DNA from: an uncultured Agathobacter sp.
Lineage (GTDB): Bacteria > Bacillota > Clostridia > Lachnospirales > Lachnospiraceae
Length of the DNA stretch: 64,000 bases
Assembly: GCA_934307695.1 (NCBI GenBank)
Contig: CAKRCS010000009.1
Span: 15,591-79,590 of the forward strand
Reading direction: 5' to 3'
Made by a program: the position numbers and the translations under genes. Below are positions 9,989 through 17,941 of this stretch, piece after piece. Below the pieces are notes generated by a model, which saw only the letters and a list, made by a program, of their open reading frames with translations, was not told the DNA's origin and made no database searches. The stretch's first letter is position 1; each line of letters starts with the position of its first letter.

Positions 9989-10786
9989 TTATCTGCCTTC
10001 AAACAATCCCTGTACATCAATATCAGCATAGCACTGAGAACAGAAGCCCTCGATTACTGCACCGTTATTGATCTGAACAGAACGGGACTTGATGTTGCCC
10101 ATGATAACTGCGGAGGTATCGACAACCACCGGTCCCTGCACATCAATGTCACCCTTTACTGCACCTGCGATAACTGCAGAAGCGGCGGTGATGTTACCGA
10201 TGATAACAGATCCGGTTCCGATCTTAACCGTTCCGGTGGAAGCCACCTCTCCCTCAACCTTTGCAACGTCAGCGAAGAACTCGGATGCGCTGCTGTTACC
10301 GTTGATGGTTCCGGTTACTGTAATCTTGCCGTTGCAGGTCACGTTGCCGTTGATGGTTCCCTGAATGTCAAAAGATCCTGCTGACTGGATATCACCGGTA
10401 AGTGTTGTTGTTGCGGTGATCACAGAGACCTCATCTGATACCTGTGCCGGTGCAGCATGAACCGGTGCAACAGGAGTAACTGTTTCCATATTAGGTGTAT
10501 CCATTTTTCTATTCTCCTTTTCAACTTCTCTCTTAAATGCCGGAAATACAGGCGCATCCTTCTTTTCTTCCCGGATTGTTGGAATTACCTCCTCAACCGG
10601 CTTGGATGATGCGCTCTCGAGTAAGCCGTCCAGCTTGGAAAGCTCAGATTGTACATCCACTTCTCCACTCATTGTGTCAACAACAAGATTCTCATCCTTA
10701 TCATTTGTGGAAAGATTGTCTCCACCCGGAACCAGTTCATTGACAGCCTGTGAGAAATCATCCTTAAAGTCTTTAAAAAGTCCCAT
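9989..10786 (-). CDS. Bactofilin (polymer-forming cytoskeletal protein)
   Basis: Bactofilins form nucleotide-free filaments from a right-handed beta-helix and usually anchor cell-wall enzymes at the membrane. Here residues 1-115 are charged and low in complexity, probably disordered. Residues about 120-255 form the bactofilin/DUF583 beta-helix, with repeating short hydrophobic rungs such as GDIQSAGSFDIQGTINGNV. At 265 aa the N-terminal tail is longer than in minimal bactofilins. It lies 14 bases after a degenerate polysaccharide deacetylase and 20 bases before pyrH. Pairing with a wall-modifying protein fits known bactofilin modules for cell shape, but the role here is inference. Confidence 0.88.
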   Translation of the reverse strand: MGLFKDFKDDFSQAVNELVPGGDNLSTNDKDENLVVDTMSGEVDVQSELSKLDGLLESASSKPVEEVIPTIREEKKDAPVFPAFKREVEKENRKMDTPNMETVTPVAPVHAAPAQVSDEVSVITATTTLTGDIQSAGSFDIQGTINGNVTCNGKITVTGTINGNSSASEFFADVAKVEGEVASTGTVKIGTGSVIIGNITAASAVIAGAVKGDIDVQGPVVVDTSAVIMGNIKSRSVQINNGAVIEGFCSQCYADIDVQGLFEGR

Positions 10787-10800
10787 TTCTATTCCTCCGT

Positions 10801-11790
10801 TTATTCCACACTGTCAGCCTTAATATACTGAATCAGTGTTGTATTCTCATCAATCGGCAATATCTGCGCATCCATGCCCTGCAATTCATTAATCAGCGGG
10901 GTAAGCGCTTCTACCGTTGTGGACTTATCCGGTGCGTCATGCAGTAAGACTACTGAGGTCTTGTAGCGGCTGACGCCTTCCATAACATTGGCAACCACAG
11001 CCTCGGATGTGTAATCCGATGCAGCATCTCCCGCAGAGACATTCCAGTCGTAATAAGAGATCTGGTTGCGGTTTAAAATATGTACAAGCTCTGCCATATC
11101 GACATTGCTGATCTCATTGCTGCTACCGCCCGGAAACCGGTAATAACAGCTCCGGACACCCGTAACATCATACAAAAAATCAGATATCTGTGTCAGATCA
11201 CGTGAAAATGCCTCAGTGGATGCATATATTGTACTATATTGGTTGGAATACGAATGCATTCCAAGCGTGTGGCCATCTGTCACAATGCGGTTTAGGGTGT
11301 CGTAATATTCCTCGTCCACCTTGCCGCTCACAAAAAAAGTCGCCTTCAGATCATACGAATCCAGCACATCCAGGATCGCATCCGTATTCTTCCCCGGCAC
11401 GCAGTCAAAGGTCAGGTATATATAGTGCGTATCCCCCTCCACTGCCATGTTATCGTCAGTGTCTATCCCGCGGACAACATTTGAGTAGTCCACCTGGCTC
11501 TCTGTCTCCTGTTCACTCTGTGCCTCAACCTCCTGCGTGGCAGGTGCCGTCTGCTCCGGCTGTGGCTGCTTTTGTTCATCCGCTGAGACAGTCATCTGTG
11601 CCAGTTGTGCTTTTTCAAGGACATGTACTCTGTGATTAAGCTTGCCAAGGCACACCGACAAAATAATAACCGCTAAAAAGGAAACGAGCATCCAGATCGC
11701 AATCGTCAAAACGATGATATTCTTCATGCGGTTGACGCGCTTTCTCCTCTGGCGCTGTAATTCCAGTGCCTCTTCATCTACTGTACTCAT
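10801..11790 (-). CDS. Membrane-anchored NodB-type polysaccharide deacetylase homologue, metal site degenerate
   Basis: Type II membrane protein of 329 aa with a basic cytoplasmic tail (1-23), one membrane helix (about 24-47), a Gln/Glu-rich linker (70-110) and a NodB carbohydrate esterase 4 domain (about 120-325). Retained family blocks are RFPGGSSNE near 218-225 and VVLLHDA near the end. The usual TFDDGP motif reads TFDCVP (Asp129 kept, the metal-binding Asp replaced by Cys130), and HSYSH reads HSYSN (His179 kept, second His replaced by Asn183). Two of three metal ligands are therefore gone, so hydrolysis is doubtful. ATG 11790 is chosen for GGAGGAAGGTAC upstream. It is first in the operon leading into bactofilin and pyrH. 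Confidence 0.88.
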   Translation of the reverse strand: MSTVDEEALELQRQRRKRVNRMKNIIVLTIAIWMLVSFLAVIILSVCLGKLNHRVHVLEKAQLAQMTVSADEQKQPQPEQTAPATQEVEAQSEQETESQVDYSNVVRGIDTDDNMAVEGDTHYIYLTFDCVPGKNTDAILDVLDSYDLKATFFVSGKVDEEYYDTLNRIVTDGHTLGMHSYSNQYSTIYASTEAFSRDLTQISDFLYDVTGVRSCYYRFPGGSSNEISNVDMAELVHILNRNQISYYDWNVSAGDAASDYTSEAVVANVMEGVSRYKTSVVLLHDAPDKSTTVEALTPLINELQGMDAQILPIDENTTLIQYIKADSVE

Positions 11791-11823
11791 GTACCTTCCT
11801 CCAACACGCAATATCCTTTATAT

Positions 11824-11851
11824 ATTTTATCACATTTTGTCATGTTGTAAA
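11824..11851 (-). promoter_or_regulatory. Sigma-A-type promoter for deacetylase-bactofilin-pyrH...polC operon
   Basis: On the minus strand a -35 TTTACA (11846-11851) and a -10 TAAAAT (11824-11829) are 16 bases apart, about 35 bases from the ATG at 11790. It lies just beyond the tsf terminator, so a new transcription unit is expected to start here. Assigned by eye only. Confidence 0.55.
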
Positions 11852-11888
11852 GAACTTTCAGTTTCGCACATAAAAGTAATTACCCATG

Positions 11889-11930
11889 TAAAAGAAAAAC
11901 CCTTGTATTCAAGTTGATGAATACAAGGGT
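11889..11930 (-). terminator. Rho-independent terminator of rpsB-tsf
   Basis: A perfect 12-bp inverted repeat (ACCCTTGTATTC, 11899-11910, with GAATACAAGGGT, 11919-11930) has an 8-base loop. It is followed on the minus strand by a U-rich run (GGGTTTTTCTTTT). It lies 31 bases after the tsf stop codon. Confidence 0.93.
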
Positions 11931-11960
11931 CAGTTTCCTAATCAACGCAGGATCTACTGA

Positions 11961-12887
11961 TTAAGCGAGCTGTGCAGCTACTTCAGCAGCAAAATCCTCG
12001 TTCTTCTTTTCCATTCCTTCGCCTACTTCGAAACGAACGAACTTAACAATCTCAAGGTCCTTGTTTACAGATGCAAGATAGTTCGCAACAGACTGTTTTC
12101 CGTCCTCTGCCTTTACATATACCTGATCCAGCAGGACAACGTCCTTCAACTGCTTGTTGATACGTCCCTTAACCATTCCAGCCTTAACGTTCTCCGGCTT
12201 AGCGCTTTCCTTTGGATCTGCATCAATCTGAGCCTTGATGATCTCGGTCTCATGGTCGATGTAAGACTGTTCAACATCCTTGTCGGAAATGTACATTGGG
12301 TTCAATGCAGCAATCTGCATTGCGATGTTGGTCATAGCTTCCTTTGCAGCATCATCAGATGCGCCGTTCGCTGCAACAAGAACACCGATTCTTCCACCAC
12401 CGTGGATATAAGAAACAACAAGATCTCCGGTAACCTTCTCAAAACGTCGAATGGAAAGCTTTTCTCCGATGGTAGCGGTCTTTTCAACCAACTCATCCTT
12501 AACGGTCTTGGAAGCATCTGCCACATAAGTCTCAGCAAGTAATGCCTCAACATCCTCGCCATCCTTGCCACCATTCAAAGAAGATGCAAGTGCCTGCTTG
12601 GCAACACTCTCAACGAATGTCTGGAAAGACTCGTTCTTTGCTACGAAATCTGTCTCAGAGTTAACCTCTACAACAACGGCGGTATTGCCTTCGATTGCTG
12701 CACGTGCAATACCTTCTGCTGCGATACGGCTTGCCTTCTTCTCTGCCTTAGCCTGTCCGTTCTTTCTAAGGAACTCAACAGCCTCATCCATATTACCGTT
12801 AGTCTCGTTTAACGCCTTCTTGCAATCCATCATGCCTGCGCCGGTCAATTCACGCAGTTCTTTTACCATAGCTGCTGTAATAGCCAT
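11961..12887 (-). CDS. tsf: Translation elongation factor Ts
   Basis: EF-Ts is the nucleotide-exchange factor for EF-Tu. The N-terminal UBA-like domain reads VKELRELTGAGMMDCKKAL. The core contains the EF-Tu-contact motif NSETDFVAKNE near residue 80 and a complete C-terminal module. Length 308 aa is normal for Firmicutes. It is 19 bases after rpsB and ends at a strong terminator, giving a simple rpsB-tsf operon. Confidence 0.98.
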   Translation of the reverse strand: MAITAAMVKELRELTGAGMMDCKKALNETNGNMDEAVEFLRKNGQAKAEKKASRIAAEGIARAAIEGNTAVVVEVNSETDFVAKNESFQTFVESVAKQALASSLNGGKDGEDVEALLAETYVADASKTVKDELVEKTATIGEKLSIRRFEKVTGDLVVSYIHGGGRIGVLVAANGASDDAAKEAMTNIAMQIAALNPMYISDKDVEQSYIDHETEIIKAQIDADPKESAKPENVKAGMVKGRINKQLKDVVLLDQVYVKAEDGKQSVANYLASVNKDLEIVKFVRFEVGEGMEKKNEDFAAEVAAQLA

Positions 12888-12906
12888 TCTAATTGTCCTC
12901 CTAAAA

Positions 12907-13650
12907 TTACTCCTCTACCGGAGCCTCTTCTGCAACTTCTGCTTCCTCAGCAGCTACAACTTCCTCTGCGCCCTGCTTTGCTTCGATAACAGCGTCTGCC
13001 ATCTTGGAAACGATAAGCTTAACGGCACGGATTGCGTCGTCGTTACCTGGGATAACATAATCCAGTTCGTCCGGATCACAGTTGGTGTCTGCGATACCGA
13101 TCAAAGTAATACCAAGAGACTGTGCCTCCTGAATGCAGATATGCTCCTTCTTAGGATCTACAACGAAGATAGCATCCGGAATCTTCTTCATTTCCTTGAT
13201 ACCGCCGATGTTCTTCTCAAGCTTATCCCACTCCTTCTGTAACTGAGCAACTTCCTTCTTTGGAAGAACCTCAAATGTTCCATCTGTAGCCATAGTCTCG
13301 ATCTCTTTTAATCTTGCGATACGGCTCTGGATGGTACGGAAGTTGGTAAGCATACCGCCTAACCATCTCTCGTTTACATAGTACATACCACAACGCTCTG
13401 CCTCAGACTTGATTGCATCCTGAGCCTGCTTCTTGGTACCAACAAAAAGAATTGTGCCGCCCTGTGCTGCAATATCAGAGATTGCATCATAAGCCTCATC
13501 TACCTTGCCAACTGACTTCTGTAAGTCGATGATGTAGATACCATTGCGCTCGGTGTAGATGTATGGAGCCATCTTAGGGTTCCATCTTCTTGTCTGATGT
13601 CCGAAATGAACACCTGCTTCGAGTAACTGTTTCATTGAAATTACGCTCAT
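12907..13650 (-). CDS. rpsB: Small ribosomal subunit protein uS2
   Basis: Structural protein of the 30S subunit. The protein starts [19 protein letters not shown] and continues with [12 protein letters not shown] and [12 protein letters not shown], matching S2 throughout. It ends in an acidic, Ala/Glu-rich tail typical of Clostridia. ATG 13650 is selected because GGAGGTAAAGAAA precedes it; the reading frame is open upstream but that part looks like leader. Length 247 aa. It has a near-consensus promoter about 120 bases upstream and is the boundary between the flagellar cluster and the translation/lipid genes. Confidence 0.98.
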   Translation of the reverse strand: MSVISMKQLLEAGVHFGHQTRRWNPKMAPYIYTERNGIYIIDLQKSVGKVDEAYDAISDIAAQGGTILFVGTKKQAQDAIKSEAERCGMYYVNERWLGGMLTNFRTIQSRIARLKEIETMATDGTFEVLPKKEVAQLQKEWDKLEKNIGGIKEMKKIPDAIFVVDPKKEHICIQEAQSLGITLIGIADTNCDPDELDYVIPGNDDAIRAVKLIVSKMADAVIEAKQGAEEVVAAEEAEVAEEAPVEE

Positions 13651-13766
13651 TTTCTTTACCTCCGTTTGGTTGTTTGTCTTCCATGTGCTTCCAATTTGGT
13701 TGCCACCGGACAAGCGTATATCCGGCACCGGCTCCTTCCACACATGTGTTTACTTATTTAAAGCCT
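13651..13766 (-). promoter_or_regulatory. 5' leader of rpsB with possible RNA structure
   Basis: The untranslated leader is about 115 bases, long for this window. By eye the RNA can form a closing helix CAUGUG/CACAUG (13741-13746 with 13682-13687). Inside it is a hairpin pairing GCC...CCGGA with UCCGG...GGC (13721-13732 with 13702-13710) around a UAUACGCUUG loop. Such a leader could serve autoregulation by S2, as known for other ribosomal-protein operons. I cannot match it to a named family. Confidence 0.4.
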
Positions 13767-13791
13767 TTGGAATTATATCATACCAAAGGCT
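13762..13791. repeat. 9-bp inverted repeat spanning the rpsB -10 element
   Basis: AGCCTTTGG (13762-13770) and CCAAAGGCT (13783-13791) are perfect complements around a 12-base centre that contains the -10 hexamer. For transcripts reading out of the fla/che cluster it would form a hairpin followed by only three U residues, so a weak terminator; as DNA it could be an operator. Confidence 0.6.
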
Positions 13792-13800
13792 CTGTTGCAA
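13772..13800 (-). promoter_or_regulatory. Promoter of rpsB-tsf
   Basis: -35 TTGCAA (13795-13800), a 17-base spacer and a perfect -10 TATAAT (13772-13777) on the minus strand. This separates ribosomal-protein expression from the flagellar genes upstream. Confidence 0.8.
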
Positions 13801-13852
13801 GCATTTTATTTAATTTTGCCCAATTTTACGCCAGATCACGATTTTTGCAATC

Positions 13853-14530
13853 TTACTGGGAATCCGTTGTTTCCGTATCCTCCACAACCACCGCTTCCGG
13901 TACCTGTGCGGTGATGATCTTAGCAATCGTATCCGCATCCGCGCCAACCGGGATCCGGTAGGTTCCCTCACGGATCAAGCCGTCATAATCATGCGCACTC
14001 ATATACTTGCGGAATGCGTCCACATCCTCGATCAGCCCGCAGGCGAGAAGCTTCTCTGCCGCCGTCCGGCATACCTCACCGTCCGCGACAGTAAATATGA
14101 TGTCACCCTGTGCGTCATCCCCCTGTGCTGCATTCTCCGGAGTTATGCCATCCTGTGTGCCATCATTTTGTACCGAGCCATCTGACGTTGTATCGTCTGT
14201 CTGTGTATTGTCCTGTGCTGTATCATCCTGTGCCGCATCATCCGGTCGTGCATCATTCTGTGCTGTATCATCCGGCTGCGCATTGTCCTGTGCTGCATCA
14301 TCCGGCTGTGCATCATTCTGTGCTGCATCATCCGGCTGCGTGCTTTCACTCTCCAAAGGCGGTGTGTCCGTCTCACCATCGTCCGGAATCACCATTCCAA
14401 GTTCCTTTGCACGTGCGATCACGCGCTCATCTGTCATGATTCCTCCATGCAATTGAATCGATAACATGAGGAAAAGTGTGCTGACTAAAATGCCAAGCCC
14501 AAGTCCTCTTAAATAGTATTTCAATCTCAC
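13853..14530 (-). CDS. Membrane-anchored protein with decapeptide-repeat stalk and MltG-type LysM-like domain
   Basis: A 225-aa protein: short basic N-terminus, one membrane helix (about residues 5-25), then a low-complexity Asp/Ala/Gln stalk, then a C-terminal domain of about 70 residues. The C-terminal domain (near VCRTAAEKLLACGLIEDVDAF to REGTYRIPVGADADTIAKII) resembles the LysM-like N-terminal domain of the MltG/YceG endolytic transglycosylases, but the catalytic YceG domain is absent. It may bind glycan rather than cut it. The start is GTG 14530, with AGAGG upstream, one base after the DUF6115 stop codon. It is the last gene of the fla/che unit before rpsB. Function unknown. Confidence 0.75.
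   Translation of the reverse strand: MRLKYYLRGLGLGILVSTLFLMLSIQLHGGIMTDERVIARAKELGMVIPDDGETDTPPLESESTQPDDAAQNDAQPDDAAQDNAQPDDTAQNDARPDDAAQDDTAQDNTQTDDTTSDGSVQNDGTQDGITPENAAQGDDAQGDIIFTVADGEVCRTAAEKLLACGLIEDVDAFRKYMSAHDYDGLIREGTYRIPVGADADTIAKIITAQVPEAVVVEDTETTDSQ
14221..14340. repeat. Four tandem 30-bp units inside the MltG-like gene
   Basis: Exactly four 30-base direct repeats (14221, 14251, 14281, 14311) encode decapeptides of the form QPDDAAQNDA. In-frame units allow stalk length to vary without frameshift. The DNA identity between units is high, suggesting recent slippage. Confidence 0.85.
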
Positions 14531-14531
14531 G

Positions 14532-15197
14532 TTATTTTTCCTCTTTATATAAGCCAATTACCAGCTTAACTTCCCCAAGTCCAAGACCAAGCTGCTTTGC
14601 GATTTCCACATCCGTCTTTCCCATGCCGTGAAGGAACAGGATATCCTCGTTGTGGTTACGCTCCGCATCCCCGGTCTGCTGCTTTACCGCCTCCGCAAGC
14701 GCACGCTCCGAATCGACATCCTGCGGAACCGTCACCTCCTCCTCCAGCTTTTCTGCAGCATCTGCAAGCTTTTGCAATGCCGCGTCTTCCGTCGCCTTCA
14801 TCTGTGCAGAAAACCGCGACAGTTCGCCAGCGAGATCCGTAAGTTCTTTGTGCTTGTCATTTAACATGCTGTACAAAAACATGATCTCATTGTGTGTCTT
14901 GTCCATCGAGTCGAGAACAGTATCAGAGTATTCGCTGATTGCCATGATCTTCTCGTTGGATAGCTTTTCCATCGCCCGCTCGGAAAGCTCCATTGCATCA
15001 TCCATCTTGTTGTCGATAGTCTCCTCAACCTTTGCATCCGCATTGCCGAGCTGCTTTTGAATGATCATCCGAAGCTCGTCCTCACTCAGTTTGGAAATCT
15101 GGTCAATATCCTTTTGCGAAAGCCGGTCGCTGACCAAAAAGCTGCCAAGCAAAAAAACAATTCCTATTATAATAAGTACAATCTCAATTCCTGTCAC
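14532..15197 (-). CDS. DUF6115 membrane coiled-coil protein at the swrB position
   Basis: A 221-aa protein with an N-terminal membrane helix (about 5-22, VLIIIGIVFLLGSFLV), a long charged helical region likely to be coiled coil (25-170), and a C-terminal HTH-like segment (about 180-218, FLHGMGKTDVEIAKQLGLG). I recognise the DUF6115 type. B. subtilis has swrB/ylxL, a single-pass membrane coiled-coil protein that promotes flagellar basal-body maturation, in the same place after sigD. I infer a functional analogue, not proven orthology. The start is GTG with GAGGACGG upstream. Confidence 0.72.
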   Translation of the reverse strand: MTGIEIVLIIIGIVFLLGSFLVSDRLSQKDIDQISKLSEDELRMIIQKQLGNADAKVEETIDNKMDDAMELSERAMEKLSNEKIMAISEYSDTVLDSMDKTHNEIMFLYSMLNDKHKELTDLAGELSRFSAQMKATEDAALQKLADAAEKLEEEVTVPQDVDSERALAEAVKQQTGDAERNHNEDILFLHGMGKTDVEIAKQLGLGLGEVKLVIGLYKEEK

Positions 15198-15208
15198 TTG
15201 TCCGTCCT

Positions 15209-15532
15209 CTATATTTTAATATCAAAGCCCCCGCCGGCGCTCTTTTTGATCACACGTCCGAGCTGCTGCTTTTCTTCCTGCTTCGGCTTCTTCCTGACAC
15301 CGGGCGCATAATACTGCCCGTGCCCTTCCTCCCTTGCGTCCGCATGATCCTGCGCACCCTGGCTGTCATCCTTTTTCCTGACCTGATGCATCGCCGCAGC
15401 TTCCTTCTGTTCTACCTGTGTCTGGATATTCTGCTGGTCAACCAAAGGTTTGGCATCCTCCTGATGCTTCAAGTTGCCAACATCCTCTGTTCTTTGTATC
15501 ATTCCGTTAAAATCGATCGGTCTAATTGACAT
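15209..15532 (-). CDS. Small hydrophilic protein of unknown function in fla/che cluster
   Basis: A 107-aa protein with no membrane segment, rich in Gln, Lys and Asp and predicted by eye to be largely disordered. It starts SIRPIDFNGMIQRTEDV and ends with a basic Gly-rich stretch (VIKKSAGGGFDIKI). It lies 9 bases after fapA and 11 before the DUF6115 gene, so it is co-transcribed with late fla/che genes. I do not recognise the family. The gap-free packing and its ribosome context support a real gene rather than chance. Confidence 0.65.
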   Translation of the reverse strand: MSIRPIDFNGMIQRTEDVGNLKHQEDAKPLVDQQNIQTQVEQKEAAAMHQVRKKDDSQGAQDHADAREEGHGQYYAPGVRKKPKQEEKQQLGRVIKKSAGGGFDIKI

Positions 15533-15541
15533 ATTATCACC

Positions 15542-17137
15542 TTACATTGCGCAGATTTTGATTTCGCCATCCTCTTTTTTGAACCGGCAATAACTGCGCT
15601 TTTCTTTGACATTACAAGACAGATCCGAAATCGAAACCGAAACTCCTACATACACATTCCGGTTTACCTGGACATACGCGCCGCTTGATGCCGCCATGCT
15701 CTCATGGATCTGTCCCATTTCGCTCTTGATTTCCTCATACCTTGTAAGCTGCTCCTTATATTCCGCTGCAATCCTCTGCATATATAGCAGCTTATCCTTT
15801 GGAAGGCGGTCGCCCTTCCGGATGATCGAACTGTAATTATCAATGATAAGCTTATTGTCCTCCATATTCTTGGAAAGCGCCGTTTTTTCCTTGGAAAGCT
15901 CCATATAGTGTGCCTTTTCTTCCGGCTTTACCCCCACCTCAAGTACCGTGGTGGTTCCCATCTCGGAGCCGATATTGTCCGCCTCGATATATTCGCCCGC
16001 GCGTATAACCCCGCCTGTGATGAGTCCTTTTCTCCCGTGTACCGCAACCGAATTTGCCGCTGATATATCACTATTTATGATCGTCTCCGCCTCCACATAA
16101 CCTCCGGAGGTAACGGTCGCACCCTCAATGTATTTCGCAATCAGATGATTCCCTGCATAGAAAACACCCTTGTACATTCCGTGGATGCCAAGCTTGACGA
16201 TGATCTGTCCATCCGCATAAAGCTCCGCGCCTTCCACAACTCCTTCCACAATAATATCACCCTTGGCATGAATGGAAAAGCCCGATTTAACATTGCCGTG
16301 AACCAGTACATTGCCGGAATAGTCAATATTTCCGGTTGAATTATCCACATCCGCCGGAACCTCATAAACATCCGAGACAAACACCTTGTCATCGTACAGC
16401 GACGCATGACCGTTCACCTTGGAATACAGCTCGGTCTTATCCTCACTGATCGCGATATTGGAACCATACGACAGCCTAAGCGTCCTGACTGTGCGCGGCT
16501 TGACCGCCTCACCCATGACATTTTTCCCCGGCATTCCCGGATTCTCCGGAATAAGTCTTGCAAGAAGCTGTCCTTCTTTCACATGACTGATCGTATTCAG
16601 TTCCTTGTAGTTAACACTCCCATCCTCATTGTGCTTAGGTTTTAGATCCCTGCTCGTATTGAAATAATACGTAATGGCTGCATCCGTCCCATGAACCGGC
16701 TGGGTTCCGCGCACAAACACAAAATCCTTACAATACTCCCGCTTCTGCAGAAAATTGTAAACAGCCATCTGATCCATTCCATATTTTATTTTACGAAATG
16801 CCAGTGATTCAACAATATCTCTGGCATTCAGCATTCTTCCTCCCTCTGATGGCGGATAAAACCGGCAGATGACTTCCATCTTATCTGCACTGATGGAAAC
16901 GTCCATCATCTCGCTTACCTCGATTCCATCCCAGGGCCCTATATGAGCTTCTCTCTCCTCATCCCTGTCCTGCATCGCAGCATAGAGGGACTTCAGATCG
17001 TAATTCTTATAGTTCTTCGTCTCCAGATAGGAGGTTACTTCCTTAATATCAAGAACATTCCCGTCGCCGGTCGGCGGATAAAAATGTAAAAACGCCTGTC
17101 CGTCGCGGAAAACCAAACGAAAATATTGATTTGCCAT
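15542..17137 (-). CDS. fapA: FapA-family (DUF342) protein
   Basis: Large (531 aa) cytoplasmic protein of the flagellar-assembly protein A family. The N-terminal domain (about 1-170) is followed by a right-handed beta-helix built of short rungs (about 230-400, for example NVLVHGNVKSGFSIHAKGD) and a C-terminal coiled-coil segment (about 400-480). In Vibrio, FapA affects flagellar synthesis; DUF342 proteins elsewhere regulate polar or envelope processes. ATG 17137 is preferred to ATG 17143 because GGAG would then be 9 bases away. It directly follows sigD. Its helix resembles MinC and bactofilin folds. Confidence 0.85.
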   Translation of the reverse strand: MANQYFRLVFRDGQAFLHFYPPTGDGNVLDIKEVTSYLETKNYKNYDLKSLYAAMQDRDEEREAHIGPWDGIEVSEMMDVSISADKMEVICRFYPPSEGGRMLNARDIVESLAFRKIKYGMDQMAVYNFLQKREYCKDFVFVRGTQPVHGTDAAITYYFNTSRDLKPKHNEDGSVNYKELNTISHVKEGQLLARLIPENPGMPGKNVMGEAVKPRTVRTLRLSYGSNIAISEDKTELYSKVNGHASLYDDKVFVSDVYEVPADVDNSTGNIDYSGNVLVHGNVKSGFSIHAKGDIIVEGVVEGAELYADGQIIVKLGIHGMYKGVFYAGNHLIAKYIEGATVTSGGYVEAETIINSDISAANSVAVHGRKGLITGGVIRAGEYIEADNIGSEMGTTTVLEVGVKPEEKAHYMELSKEKTALSKNMEDNKLIIDNYSSIIRKGDRLPKDKLLYMQRIAAEYKEQLTRYEEIKSEMGQIHESMAASSGAYVQVNRNVYVGVSVSISDLSCNVKEKRSYCRFKKEDGEIKICAM

Positions 17138-17153
17138 CCCCATTTACTCCATT

Positions 17154-17924
17154 TTATTCTACCAGTATATTCATATAGCTTCCAAGCTTTTTGCGCATCT
17201 TAAGCAGCGCCTTGGTATGAAGCTGTGACACTCTCGACTCGGAAACCTCAAGCACACGGCTGATCTCCTTAAGAGTCAGATCCTCATAATAATAAAGTTC
17301 GATCACCATTCGTTCCTTCTCAGTCAGAAGTGCCAGTGATTCACTAAGCTTCTCCTTTAACTCAGCCTCCTCAACAACATCCTCCGGTCTCGCGAAATGC
17401 GAATTGTGGGTTGCATCCATAACCGGCTCCGGAACCGCTCCCTGTTCTTCAAATTCGTTCAAAGAAACAATATTCGTGATTTTTAGCTGTGACTGCCAGC
17501 TGCCAAGCTCCTCCTCCGACAAGCCAAGTTCTGTCGCGATCTCCTCATCCGATGCGGTTCTCCCGGTACGCATCTCAACGTTCTTGATCGCCTCATCGAT
17601 CTTTCGCTGTCTCTGCCGGACGGTACGCGGAATCCAGTCCATTTTGCGGATCTGATCCAGTATCGCGCCACGGATACGAAGGCTCGCATACGTCTCAAAC
17701 TTGACATTTTTTTCCATATTAAATTTGTCGATAGCATCTATGAGTCCGAAAATACCGTAGCTGACCAGATCCTCATACTCAACATTGTACCCCAGATACA
17801 TGCTGAGTCTTCCTGCCACAAGCTTCACAAGCTGGGAGTAGGCAATGATTAACTGCTCTCTCAGCTCCGGTGTCGGTTTCTTTTGATACTCTTTCCAAAG
17901 TTTGTCCGTATCGACTGCTTTCAT
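17154..17924 (-). CDS. sigD: RNA polymerase sigma factor SigD/FliA (sigma-28)
   Basis: Flagellar and motility sigma factor of the FliA/WhiG family, needed for late genes such as flagellin, autolysins and chemoreceptors. All regions are present: region 2 (EDLVSYGIFGLIDAIDKF, FETYASLRIRGAILDQ), region 3 (SDEEIATELGLSEEEL) and region 4 (LTLKEISRVLEVSESRVSQL). Length 256 aa matches. It lies in the classic cheC-cheD-sigD order, with one extra small gene before it. No anti-sigma factor FlgM is encoded in this window. Confidence 0.96.
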   Translation of the reverse strand: MKAVDTDKLWKEYQKKPTPELREQLIIAYSQLVKLVAGRLSMYLGYNVEYEDLVSYGIFGLIDAIDKFNMEKNVKFETYASLRIRGAILDQIRKMDWIPRTVRQRQRKIDEAIKNVEMRTGRTASDEEIATELGLSEEELGSWQSQLKITNIVSLNEFEEQGAVPEPVMDATHNSHFARPEDVVEEAELKEKLSESLALLTEKERMVIELYYYEDLTLKEISRVLEVSESRVSQLHTKALLKMRKKLGSYMNILVE

Positions 17925-17941
17925 CTAAATCCGCCCCAACT

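Noticed and set aside
14221..14340. 30-bp repeats suggestive of a CRISPR or regulatory repeat array
   Set aside because: No spacers; the units are in frame and code for decapeptides.
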